57,406 nucleotides of DNA from Clostridia bacterium (GTDB lineage: Bacteria; Bacillota_A; Clostridia; UBA1212; UBA1255), in contig JAFWZH010000126.1 of assembly GCA_017522515.1 (NCBI GenBank), positions 1 through 57,406 on the forward strand. The letters run 5' to 3'. The stretch's first letter is position 1; every line of letters begins with the position of its first letter. The notes beneath the pieces were generated by a model. The model was not told the origin of the DNA and searched no databases. It was given only the letters and a program-made list of their open reading frames with translations. Made by a program: the position numbers and the translations under genes. Positions 17,621 to 26,340 of the stretch are shown here, in pieces.

Positions 17621-18661
17621 TTACATATTTTTTTGTTTAAGTCTTATATCTTCTCCTGCAAATTTAAGAATATCGTATCCGCCTAAAATCCTTGAAGCCA
17701 CACGTTCACCATAATAATCAAAAAGATTTGAAGGAGAAAGATTTGTTGTAATTATAGTTTTGCAAGGTTCTTTTTTACCCTTTAATTCTCTAGTGTTTAA
17801 AATTTCTAAAAGCTCCCCATAGCGAGTTGCTGTCTGTTTTTCACTTCCCAAGTCATCAATAAGCAAAAAACTGCAATTTAAAATAAAATCAATTATTTCG
17901 TTCGACTCCTCTTGACTGTAAAATCCCGGAGCAAAAGGTTTAAACAATGACGTTGCCGGCATATAAAGACAAGAAAATCCCTTATCCGTCAAAGCATTTA
18001 TTATACAATTCCCCAAGAAAGTCTTTCCCAATCCTGAGCTACCTAAAAACACCATATTGTTTACTTTAGGATTTTCAAAAAGTTCAACAAATCGCACACA
18101 TCTTTTATACACAGCTTCCATTTGCACTCTTGGAGCTACGAAAATGCCGTATTTTTCCACATTCGGCTTATCGGAATAAAGACTACTGTCGAATTTACAA
18201 AACACATCTTCAGACGGAATGCCGGCAGCTTTTTTTAGCTTCGCTGCCAAAATCTTCTTTTGACAATCACAAGCCACATCAACATGATTTTGTAATACAA
18301 ATCCTGTATCAGAGCAATTTTTACAGGAGAAGGCATTTTCAATATAATCGGCACTATATCCTGCGGCTTCCAAAATTGACGCTCTTTGTTCTCTCAGCCT
18401 AATTATTTCATTGTCTATTTCTTCTTTATTAAAATTCAAATACGCACTAGGACAATCCTTTACAATATTTGTCGGCACTTTTCTCTTTGTAACGTAATAA
18501 ACCGTAAGAATTCCAAGCGTATTGATTGCTCTGTCAATTTGCTCTATTTTAGGGAATTTTGTATAAATATACGTCTTGCGTTCCTCTGTAATTTGCTTTG
18601 CTCTATTTCTCTTTTCACTGTATTCTTTCTCTATTTCTTTATAAATATTTTTTACAATCAT
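17621..18661 (-). CDS. DnaI/DnaC-type helicase loader ATPase
   Basis: 346 residues. AAA+ ATPase of the IstB/DnaC group that loads the replicative helicase. Walker A is FLGSSGLGKT (about 205-214), Walker B is LLIDDLGSE, and sensor ITTNL is present. An upstream zinc-binding cluster (C113, C116, C131, C133) and an N-terminal helical part fit the Firmicute DnaI helicase-binding domain. It overlaps the preceding DnaD-like gene by 4 bases (ATGA), so the two primosome proteins are coupled. Confidence 0.88.
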   Translation of the reverse strand: MIVKNIYKEIEKEYSEKRNRAKQITEERKTYIYTKFPKIEQIDRAINTLGILTVYYVTKRKVPTNIVKDCPSAYLNFNKEEIDNEIIRLREQRASILEAAGYSADYIENAFSCKNCSDTGFVLQNHVDVACDCQKKILAAKLKKAAGIPSEDVFCKFDSSLYSDKPNVEKYGIFVAPRVQMEAVYKRCVRFVELFENPKVNNMVFLGSSGLGKTFLGNCIINALTDKGFSCLYMPATSLFKPFAPGFYSQEESNEIIDFILNCSFLLIDDLGSEKQTATRYGELLEILNTRELKGKKEPCKTIITTNLSPSNLFDYYGERVASRILGGYDILKFAGEDIRLKQKNM

Positions 18662-19665
18662 TGTGTATCTTCCTCGCTTACAATAAAACTGTTCAGATAA
18701 GCTTCGTCATATTTTCGTTGTGTAAAATTATTTTTCTGGTCTGCTACAGTTTTAACGGTTTCACTTGCACTTTGTTTCCTTGCAACAACAAACGCATTTT
18801 TTCTTTGTTCTTCGTAATTAGAAATTTCCTCTACTGTGGTAAATCCATTCTTGTACCAAGATGTTATTATGGCATCAAAGGTTGCCAAAGTTGCATTATT
18901 CTTGCCTATTGATTTCCTTAAAGCGATTTCAATGATTCTGAGATTATATTTATATGTATAAAACCATTTTTCTACTACTTCTTCTTCATATATATTCATA
19001 TTGCGACGCCATTTAAGCCTTTTTAATATTTCATTACGAAGGGTTTTATATTCTTCATAAGAATTCATATACGCCTCAAGCTGTTCTGATGTGCGTATGT
19101 GGTATTTTTCTCCCCATGATTCCGCAACTTTTCTGATGTAAGGTTTTGTCATTACTCCGCTTTTACTGCAATGTTGAAAAAGCAAAAATATAACATCAGG
19201 ATCAAAGTTGTATTTTTCAAACCAACTGTCTATTTCATTGTACCAAACCACCGGCATCTGTCCTGAGAAAAATTTATCACTAACTGCCTTTTGTACTTTT
19301 GCACGAGCATATTTCTTTTCAAGACTCGTTTCTGTTAAATCGTCCGGTCTGGCTACGGTGCGCAATCTGTAGTTTCTTTCTATTTCTTTTTGTGTAATAT
19401 CCATAACAATAACGGTATCGTTTTCTATTGCAATTAATCCGTTACTTTCCAAAACTATCATATTTTCCTTCACTACACAGTCGTCGCAATTCAATATTGC
19501 AGCGAGAGTATTCTCGTCACAATCAATATGGTGTTCTGATGCATACAATATATACAAATACAGTTTTACTGCATTTGAAGGCAGACCGGGTAAATATTCT
19601 CTTATAAAAATACCCGGAACGATAGTTTTTTCAAATAATTTATTCTCTATCTTGCTTATTTTCAT
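18658..19665 (-). CDS. DnaD-domain primosome protein
   Basis: 335 residues. The N-terminal 110 residues form a winged-helix-like domain (LPSNAVKLYLYILYAS). The C-terminal half has two helical DnaD/DnaB2-type repeats ending in the family signature seen as ATFDAIITSWYKNGF. Such proteins bind DNA and recruit the helicase loader during replication restart or initiation. Coupling to the DnaI-like gene supports this. It could be called DnaD or DnaB; I cannot separate them from sequence alone. Confidence 0.85.
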   Translation of the reverse strand: MKISKIENKLFEKTIVPGIFIREYLPGLPSNAVKLYLYILYASEHHIDCDENTLAAILNCDDCVVKENMIVLESNGLIAIENDTVIVMDITQKEIERNYRLRTVARPDDLTETSLEKKYARAKVQKAVSDKFFSGQMPVVWYNEIDSWFEKYNFDPDVIFLLFQHCSKSGVMTKPYIRKVAESWGEKYHIRTSEQLEAYMNSYEEYKTLRNEILKRLKWRRNMNIYEEEVVEKWFYTYKYNLRIIEIALRKSIGKNNATLATFDAIITSWYKNGFTTVEEISNYEEQRKNAFVVARKQSASETVKTVADQKNNFTQRKYDEAYLNSFIVSEEDTQ

Positions 19666-19684
19666 ATTTAGGCCCTCATAACCT

Positions 19685-20566
19685 TTAATTCAAAATGCTC
19701 GAACCCACACGTACAGCACTGACTACAAGACGTCCATTTGCATGGTTAAATTTGTAACATGTAGACAAGGACATGACATCGTCTGTTTCTTTTAAAAGTA
19801 CATCTGTTTTAAATACCGATTTATTCTGCAAATCTTTTATAAAACTGTAATATTCGTCTGTCGAGGAGAAATTTGTCTCAATATAATATTCGTCTGTGGT
19901 AGTTTCATAAACAGAAAATATTTTCCAAATACCTACTCCGCTTTCTGAATAAGTGTATAGATACGGATGTTCCTTTAAATGTGTATCATTGCCTCCCATA
20001 TAAAACTTTAAAAGATTACCAAACATGGAGCCGTCGTTCATGTTATGTCCGTAAACTATTGTATGTCCCGAAAGTGTTTCACTGTCATTACGAAAATCGA
20101 GAAAAAGCGAACCGGAGTCAGCATACTTTTTATCTATATTTCTATGAAGATAAAAATCATTATCCTCTGACTGCATCACATTGTAGTTAATTGTAGTGCC
20201 TCCGATATATAGCCAAAAAGCAAAATCACTGTTTCGTTCTTTCAATGCTCTTAGCTGTTCTATGGTGATTCCTTCAGGATACGTATATCTCGGAGGTGTC
20301 TTGAGAGGATATTCAGGTACAGGCTTTGCAGTATTTTCCGCTACTCCTGTGCTTGTTGCCGGAGTCGGTGTAGTAAATGTTATGCCAAATTCATTACGTA
20401 TTTGCTCATTATCTTCTCTTTCAGAGACATACGCATGACCTTTGTCGCTTAACATTCCTGCCGTAAAAAACAATATTGCACATAATACAGTTTGTGTAGC
20501 AATATAAAATGCCTTACCGGTCAGACTCTGTTTCTTTTTGCCTTTGTTATTCCGTTCCTGTGCCAT
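19685..20566 (-). CDS. Class B sortase
   Basis: 293 residues from ATG 20566 (GGAGG 9 bases upstream). N-terminal signal anchor (about 15-40), a linker, then the sortase beta-barrel with H174 in VYGHNM, C270 in LSTCY and R279 in NGRLVV, the complete His-Cys-Arg triad. The long region between His and Cys fits class B. It is the last gene of the BY-kinase/LRR unit and overlaps the LRR gene by 20 bases. The LRR protein has no C-terminal sorting signal, so its substrate lies elsewhere; the TGD-tailed protein at 38010 is a candidate. Confidence 0.9.
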   Translation of the reverse strand: MAQERNNKGKKKQSLTGKAFYIATQTVLCAILFFTAGMLSDKGHAYVSEREDNEQIRNEFGITFTTPTPATSTGVAENTAKPVPEYPLKTPPRYTYPEGITIEQLRALKERNSDFAFWLYIGGTTINYNVMQSEDNDFYLHRNIDKKYADSGSLFLDFRNDSETLSGHTIVYGHNMNDGSMFGNLLKFYMGGNDTHLKEHPYLYTYSESGVGIWKIFSVYETTTDEYYIETNFSSTDEYYSFIKDLQNKSVFKTDVLLKETDDVMSLSTCYKFNHANGRLVVSAVRVGSSILN

Positions 20567-22118
20567 CAAGCTCTACCTCCTCTTCTTGCGAGTTGTTTAT
20601 AATTTGTGCCGTACAGAAAACGCCTTCTGTTTGCAAACCGCTTATATCAATACTTATTAAATCCTGTCCGTAAACCTCTATATATTTTAAATTTACTGCA
20701 CCTGTAAAATCCATTTCGGTAAATCTATTATAACTTCCCTTAAAATACTGCAAATCTGTCATTCCCGTAAAATCCAACTCAAGAATACGACAACGAGTGC
20801 AATTTACTTTTTCTAACTTAGGGAAAGTATTTATAAGAAATGTTTGAACCTCTCCATTGCCTGAAATATCAAGCATTTTAACATTTTGAAGCATATCTCC
20901 GGAAATCGTAATATTAGGAGCAATATTGGAAAAACTGCAATCAAGATAATACAACTCAGGTAAAACTGAATAGTCCAACCATCCCAAGGGTGTGCCCGAA
21001 TAACTCAAAACTTGAATTTTGTGATTTTTAGAAAAATCTATATTTTTTAACGCTTTATTATTATCCAACACTAACCTCTCCAGATTGACGGCTGCAGAGA
21101 TATCAACACTCTGGATATTAGTTCCGGTAACAGATAAGGATTTTATATTTTTTATTTTTTTAAGAGACAAAGATTGCAAAGCACCACCATTTATAGAAAG
21201 TTCTTCAAGATTAGGGAATTTTGCCAAATCTGCCTCTAAATCTTTAAATGTGACACCGGAAGCATGAATGTTTAATCTTTTTATTGCACTTACATCTCTT
21301 ATTTTTACTTGGCTACCTGCCTTATAATCTGAAAATCTGCCATCGGGGTTATTATTTATAAGATATTCAATCGCTGCAGTTTTTACTGATTCGTTGTTTA
21401 ATGACAAAACATTTAAATCATCCATTATTTTTCTATAGCCGGTAAATCTGATGTTTTTCTGAAATTCCATTTCTCCCACTGATTTTTTGCACTGTATTTG
21501 TCCGTAAACAGAAGTATTTTCACACGTAATTTCTGCATTGGGTGCAAGAACGGTACCGATTACTGTGGCATCTGTCAAATCAATTGTCTCTGCCTCATAA
21601 AAATTAAAAACAGCTCTTGAAGCATATATGCCTGTTTCATCGCGAACAAGGATATAATAATTATTCAAATCAATATTTTTACCCGAAATATTAATTACTG
21701 CATAAAAGTTATCATTTCCCGAATCCACCCAGATGTAATTATAATCTTTGAATGTTTTGCCCTCTTCGGCAATATTATCAGCGTCTATGTTATAAATAAG
21801 GTATTCATAATTCTCTGTTGTGATACAAAAAACACCCTTATCTAAATTGGTATCTTTAGAATTCCACTCAGTCAAGTTATGAGATAAGGACATATATGCC
21901 TGAGAACGGACAAATTGATTTGCACTATCTTCTGCGGCATTGTTGCCTTCTGTGTAATTTTCTATAACGCTTTGTCCGTCTTTCGGAATATACGTATTGT
22001 TTGCAAGGGTATCAGCAAAAAAGCACACGAAAACAAGCGCTGCAAGCAGTGTAGCAATAAGCAACGCTTTTCCCATCGGTGTTTTTAAATAAGAACCTTC
22101 CATTATACGTGGTATCAT
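20547..22118 (-). CDS. Choice-of-anchor-A / leucine-rich repeat surface protein
   Basis: 523 residues. N-terminal signal anchor (15-38), then a choice-of-anchor-A-type beta domain (about 60-235) with the typical strand GTVLAPNAEI and a following IQCKKSVGEMEF. From about 265 to 505 there are roughly ten leucine-rich-like repeats of 20-23 residues (L-x-x-L-x-I/V pattern, many with DISG or DFTG). It ends acidic, with no LPxTG-like motif or second membrane segment. Likely displayed on the cell surface through its N-terminal helix. Sits between the tyrosine phosphatase and sortase genes in one unit. Confidence 0.8.
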   Translation of the reverse strand: MIPRIMEGSYLKTPMGKALLIATLLAALVFVCFFADTLANNTYIPKDGQSVIENYTEGNNAAEDSANQFVRSQAYMSLSHNLTEWNSKDTNLDKGVFCITTENYEYLIYNIDADNIAEEGKTFKDYNYIWVDSGNDNFYAVINISGKNIDLNNYYILVRDETGIYASRAVFNFYEAETIDLTDATVIGTVLAPNAEITCENTSVYGQIQCKKSVGEMEFQKNIRFTGYRKIMDDLNVLSLNNESVKTAAIEYLINNNPDGRFSDYKAGSQVKIRDVSAIKRLNIHASGVTFKDLEADLAKFPNLEELSINGGALQSLSLKKIKNIKSLSVTGTNIQSVDISAAVNLERLVLDNNKALKNIDFSKNHKIQVLSYSGTPLGWLDYSVLPELYYLDCSFSNIAPNITISGDMLQNVKMLDISGNGEVQTFLINTFPKLEKVNCTRCRILELDFTGMTDLQYFKGSYNRFTEMDFTGAVNLKYIEVYGQDLISIDISGLQTEGVFCTAQIINNSQEEEVELDGTGTE

Positions 22119-22136
22119 TTACAGGCCCCTTCCGCT

Positions 22137-22862
22137 TTAAATAAGCTGTCTATGGAAATCAAAAAGTTCATCCATAGTATACTCCATAATTTTATATTTT
22201 GAACAGAATTTTTTCTTTTTACTAAACAAGCTTTTCATTTGCGGCGGTCTCGTTGTCATATTGTGACAATCACTACCAAAAAGCAAAGGAATCCCGGCAT
22301 CTATAAGAGTTGCTACAAACTTTGAGCTTTTTTTATTTTTTATAAAATCCGCAGAAATCTGACAGATGATATTAGGTATAGAAAATAGATCTTTATAATC
22401 ATTTTCATTATATATGTCAATATATCTTTCTGCGTGTGCCAAAACCGGAGTCATTTTCGCTTTTAGTGACAAATTATATATATTTTCTCCATAAGACATT
22501 CTGTATTTGTCATACGGCAACTCATACATAACCATATTTGTCCCGTCAAGAGACAATTCACCGGGATTTTCAAACATGTTCATTTCCTGTGTCACTCGAA
22601 TTTCCGCACCTAATCTTATCTCAGGCACTTTAAAATCAGGTTGTGCTTTCGTTATGTATGTTTTCAACTTACTAAAAGCAACATTTCTTCTTTGCAGAAA
22701 ACTTTTTTCATCTTCACGGGACAAAAGGCAGTGAGGAGTAGCAAACACAACGTCCACATCCTCATCTGCCATTTTCTTTAACATCATATAAGACTTTTCC
22801 ACACTGTCTGACCCATCATCCATCTCAGGCAAAATGTGGGTATGAAAATCAACATATCCCAT
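22137..22862 (-). CDS. CpsB/YwqE-type PHP-family protein-tyrosine phosphatase
   Basis: 241 residues. Mn-dependent phosphatase of the polymerase/histidinol phosphatase superfamily that removes phosphate from BY-kinases. The metal motif HTHILPEMDDGS is at residues 7-18, with ATPHC, LAHAERY and FGSDCHN motifs further on. It directly follows the kinase gene on the same strand (21-base gap), so it is the counterpart of that kinase. Confidence 0.92.
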   Translation of the reverse strand: MGYVDFHTHILPEMDDGSDSVEKSYMMLKKMADEDVDVVFATPHCLLSREDEKSFLQRRNVAFSKLKTYITKAQPDFKVPEIRLGAEIRVTQEMNMFENPGELSLDGTNMVMYELPYDKYRMSYGENIYNLSLKAKMTPVLAHAERYIDIYNENDYKDLFSIPNIICQISADFIKNKKSSKFVATLIDAGIPLLFGSDCHNMTTRPPQMKSLFSKKKKFCSKYKIMEYTMDELFDFHRQLI

Positions 22863-22883
22863 ATAAATCCTTTTAAGTCGTTT

Positions 22884-23588
22884 TTATTTTTTAGACGTGT
22901 AATAAGAAGACGAATCTTTCTTATATATTGATTTCTTGTTCTCTACACCTGCCAAAACCATGCCTAACAGCTTTGCATTAACTTTTTCTAAAGTGATGTT
23001 AGCCTTTTTCACATCCTCAAATGTTGTATTACCGTAGCTTGTAACCAAAAGCACACCTGAAATACAATCAGACATAACAGCAACGTCAGTTACTATATTA
23101 ACAGGCGGCGTATCGATTATTATGTAATCATAATAATCACTTGCCTTTTGTAAGAAAACCCTCATATTTTCACTGCCGAGCAATTCTGAGGGATTCGGCG
23201 GTATAGGTCCCGATGTCATAACATCAAGGTTCGTAAAAACATTCCTTTTTAATGAATCCGACATTGTTTCGAATCCTACAATAAATTTTGATAAACCTGT
23301 GGAATTGTCAATTCTTAACTTCTTATGGATTGTAGGACGTCGTAGGTCAGCATCAATCAAAAGAACCTTTACATTGGCACTTGCCATAGTCAAAGCCAAA
23401 TTTATAGAAACCGTCGATTTACCTTCTCCTGCATTTGATGAAGTAACAGCCACTATTTTACCATTCGTCGGAGAAAGCGCATAGAGCAAATTTGTTCTCA
23501 AAGAATTATACGCTTCTTTTGCTGCAAAAGGGAAGCTGCTATCTGTTATAAGTTTAAACTGTTCCTGTTTTTTGTTTTTTCTTATCAT
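22884..23588 (-). CDS. CpsD-type bacterial tyrosine kinase (BY-kinase)
   Basis: 234 residues. Walker A SSNAGEGKST (about 50-59), Walker A' LLIDADLRRP (77-86) and Walker B YIIIDTPP are all present. The C-terminal tail has a small Tyr cluster (YKKDSSSYYTSKK) as the autophosphorylation target, fewer tyrosines than in capsule-type kinases. It needs the membrane adaptor encoded just upstream; start and stop overlap by 4 bases. Confidence 0.93.
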   Translation of the reverse strand: MIRKNKKQEQFKLITDSSFPFAAKEAYNSLRTNLLYALSPTNGKIVAVTSSNAGEGKSTVSINLALTMASANVKVLLIDADLRRPTIHKKLRIDNSTGLSKFIVGFETMSDSLKRNVFTNLDVMTSGPIPPNPSELLGSENMRVFLQKASDYYDYIIIDTPPVNIVTDVAVMSDCISGVLLVTSYGNTTFEDVKKANITLEKVNAKLLGMVLAGVENKKSIYKKDSSSYYTSKK

Positions 23589-24340
23589 CGCTTATTTCCC
23601 CCTTTTTTCGGGTTTACATTGGCTTCGTATGTTTTTTCTTTACTGCTTACACTATTAATATTAGGAATTTCTGCCAACAACAACATTCCCATTTCCTCAC
23701 ACAAAGCCGCACCATCTTTAACTGTATTATCCAATACGTTTAACACAACAAAAAGCAATGTGCTTATAACAAAACTCATTACCATGGCTATCATACAATT
23801 TCTGGCTAATCCCGAAGAAACAGGTGTAGTCGCAACAACAGGAGAATCAACTTTTTCTAAAGTAAGTTTACCAATCTTTGTAGTTCTCTCGGTAGCCATA
23901 GATTCAAAAGCATAACAAGCGTCATAAGACAATTGGGGATCTATCGTGACAATTGTCACATTAAAAATATTGCTCGTTTCGTTTGTCTGTTTTATATTAA
24001 CATGACCGCTTCTTAACTTTATGTTTGAATACTCAGGCTTCATTTTCTGAAGAAAACCATTCATTTCAGAGAAAGCATCACCTGTCTCCAAAGTTTCTAT
24101 GCATGTATCCATAAGTTCATTGGCGTACATATACGCATTACGCTCGTTTGCTCCTGAAGTACTTGCAGTATGAATATCACTTACCAAGCAGAATTTTATA
24201 ACAGAGGCATACGCAGGTGTTACTGTAAGTTTTGTATAAACTCCCACAGCAGCAACTACAACAACCATAATAGCGATAATTATTAATAATCTACTCTTAA
24301 TGATTTCGAGCAATCGTTTCAAATTTATATCTTTGTTCAC
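23585..24340 (-). CDS. Wzz/CpsC-type chain-length and kinase-adaptor membrane protein
   Basis: 251 residues from GTG 24340 (GGGGAGG 10 bases upstream); an ATG at 24379 would put the RBS inside the gene. Two membrane helices (about 18-38 and 178-200) flank an extracellular Wzz domain, and a cytoplasmic tail of about 45 residues follows. In Firmicutes this tail activates the partner BY-kinase, the next gene here. No glycosyltransferase, flippase or polymerase gene follows, so the chain-length role is doubtful in this locus. Confidence 0.88.
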   Translation of the reverse strand: MNKDINLKRLLEIIKSRLLIIIAIMVVVVAAVGVYTKLTVTPAYASVIKFCLVSDIHTASTSGANERNAYMYANELMDTCIETLETGDAFSEMNGFLQKMKPEYSNIKLRSGHVNIKQTNETSNIFNVTIVTIDPQLSYDACYAFESMATERTTKIGKLTLEKVDSPVVATTPVSSGLARNCMIAMVMSFVISTLLFVVLNVLDNTVKDGAALCEEMGMLLLAEIPNINSVSSKEKTYEANVNPKKGGNKR

Positions 24341-24408
24341 GGTACAATAACCTCCCCAGCATTTTTGAAACAAAGTCATTCTACCATACTACAAAAAATA
24401 ATGCCAGC

Positions 24409-25023
24409 CTATTTAAAAATTTTTTGATGCAATTTTTGAAAATCGTGTTTTATTTCCTGAAAAAACTCCACAAATTTAAATTTAACAGTCACTTTTTCCT
24501 GTTTTTGTATATTACTGTCACCGGACACCGTCACAGCATTTCCGTCAGAAAAACACAAGGGAGGAAAAAGTACGCACCACCAATTTTCGCCACTGCCACT
24601 GCCTATAACAATGCGAACCGCATCATAATCCCCCGCAGGCAAAGACATACCCGAGTAGTGCTTTGTAGGGAAATAATATTCGCCTATTTCTACAGACACT
24701 TTATATTTGTATCCTTCTTTTTTTATACATTCTTCTGCCGTCTGTATTATATCTACGGAATGCCTTGCTACTATTTCTGCAGTCTCCTTTGCATTCCCTG
24801 CACCCTTTGACAGCTCGCTGATTTTACATCCTACGGCATCTCTTACTTTAAGTTTCAGTGCTTGGTCATCTACCGAATTACTGTTTGCAATAACATGAAA
24901 ACGTAATATATTTTCTGAGTATTTACTCGAATAATACTCAGAGATTGTAAAAATAGAAAGAGCAAAGCCGAAACAAATAAAAACAAACGCAATAACAAAT
25001 TTCTTTCTTCTCAAAAATGACAT
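24409..25023 (-). CDS. spoIIR: Stage II sporulation protein R
   Basis: 204 residues. Forespore signal protein that activates SpoIIGA to process pro-sigma-E. An N-terminal signal (10-28) is followed by the family signature LRFHVIANSNS...DQALKLKVRDAV and the region GSGENWWCVLFPPLCF. RBS GGAGG 5 bases before ATG. Strong match; marks the organism as an endospore former. Confidence 0.95.
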   Translation of the reverse strand: MSFLRRKKFVIAFVFICFGFALSIFTISEYYSSKYSENILRFHVIANSNSVDDQALKLKVRDAVGCKISELSKGAGNAKETAEIVARHSVDIIQTAEECIKKEGYKYKVSVEIGEYYFPTKHYSGMSLPAGDYDAVRIVIGSGSGENWWCVLFPPLCFSDGNAVTVSGDSNIQKQEKVTVKFKFVEFFQEIKHDFQKLHQKIFK

Positions 25024-25082
25024 AAAAACCTCCGCAAATTACATTTAAAAATCTCTTTGCACAAGTTATTTTTGCCATGTTG

Positions 25083-25490
25083 TTAAAACTTTATACTGCA
25101 AACAAAATTGCAATTTTCTTTTATCATTTTTTGAGTTTCTTTTAGTTTCGTAATGCCTTCAATTAATTCATACGTAGATTTGCCAAATTTTACAGGCATT
25201 TTTTTATTTTTTCTATATGCCGAATACGAAATATGTACACTACGCATCACACGTCGCAACACTTCCTCGTCTCCACCGCTAAACAAAATCTTTGCTGTTT
25301 CACTCTGCATACCGGCAATTAAAGGAATGAATTCTTTTGAGTAAGCGTCCATATTTATTCTGTCGTCGGCAATCATTTTAATTAGCGTAGACACATATCT
25401 GTCCATATCAATACTATCAACAAACAAATACGAATCTTTTGATGATGTTACGGTGACAAGCATTCCGTAATCTTTAACTCTTTTATTCAT
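25083..25490 (-). CDS. Hypothetical protein, 135 residues
   Basis: No family recognised. A soluble mixed alpha/beta protein with an N-terminal strand pair (MLVTVTSSKDSYLF) and helices rich in Ile, Met and Lys; no signal peptide or membrane segment. It lies 59 bases upstream of spoIIR on the same strand and divergent from the GerM lipoprotein gene, so sporulation-stage expression is possible. Codon use looks like its neighbours. Confidence 0.55.
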   Translation of the reverse strand: MNKRVKDYGMLVTVTSSKDSYLFVDSIDMDRYVSTLIKMIADDRINMDAYSKEFIPLIAGMQSETAKILFSGGDEEVLRRVMRSVHISYSAYRKNKKMPVKFGKSTYELIEGITKLKETQKMIKENCNFVCSIKF

Positions 25491-25639
25491 AACTACTCTC
25501 CCGCTTATATTTTGGTCGAAAATTATATAAGGATGACTATTTTAATACTTTTAATTCAAAAAGTAAAAAATCGGGTAATATTTCCCATTTTCACAAAATA
25601 CATATATATCACAGAAATTTTCACAGAGGTGTCTTTTAA

Positions 25640-26296
25640 ATGAAATTTAAGTTCTTATTTGCTTCAGTCGTTGCGATTGTCATTCTTTTTGCGAGCACAA
25701 GCTGCGGTGTGCAAAAAAATTCCGTCGATGCAGACAACAATACACTTCAAAACGACGAGTATAACCCGGTAAGCAGTTTAACGCTAACCGATGTCGAAGC
25801 AGTAACTTTAAATAATAGTATAAAGGTAAAGGTTTATTACAAAACTTTACGAGGTGATAAACTTTGCAGTGAAACAAAACTACTTCAATTCACAGACAAA
25901 GACAGGAAAGTCGATGTGCTTGCTTCAAAAATATTGGAGCTTGCTCTTTCCGGCCCGTCAAATACGAGTCTTGTAAAAACTCTTCCCGAAGGCACAAAAC
26001 TTAACAGTCTGAAAATCAAAAACGGCGTTGCTTATGTGGATTTTAACGAAGCTTTCACGAAAGGGCTTAAAGACAGCAGCGAAACGGTGTTTATAGCATA
26101 TTCTGTGGCAAATACCCTAACAGAATTTAAAAATGTCAATCGTGTTGCTATAACATGCAACGGTAACAAAATAGAAAGCAGTGCATGTAACTTTTCCGAT
26201 TTGCTCCGAAATACCGAAATAATAACGGACATAGAAAGTGCTTTGCCTAAAACTGACTATTCTGAAAATGTTTTCCTTGAAATAGAGCTTGAATAG
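25640..26296 (+). CDS. GerMN-domain lipoprotein
   Basis: 218 residues. Lipoprotein signal with lipobox ending ASTSC (C at about residue 22). The mature part contains a GerMN domain (about 75-175): VDVLASKILELALSGPS, then LPEGTKLNSLKIKNGVAYVDFN. GerM-type proteins act in spore germination and sporulation envelope assembly; single-domain copies are also found with other envelope roles. RBS GAGGTG 8 bases before ATG. It is 44 bases upstream of ddl. Confidence 0.85.
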   Translation: MKFKFLFASVVAIVILFASTSCGVQKNSVDADNNTLQNDEYNPVSSLTLTDVEAVTLNNSIKVKVYYKTLRGDKLCSETKLLQFTDKDRKVDVLASKILELALSGPSNTSLVKTLPEGTKLNSLKIKNGVAYVDFNEAFTKGLKDSSETVFIAYSVANTLTEFKNVNRVAITCNGNKIESSACNFSDLLRNTEIITDIESALPKTDYSENVFLEIELE

Positions 26297-26340
26297 AGGT
26301 AATATTAAAGGGTTAATGATTTTAACGGAGGCTTTATACT

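Noticed and set aside
22137..24340. Capsule biosynthesis locus
   Set aside because: Only the regulatory CpsB/C/D proteins are present; no sugar transferases, flippase or polymerase.
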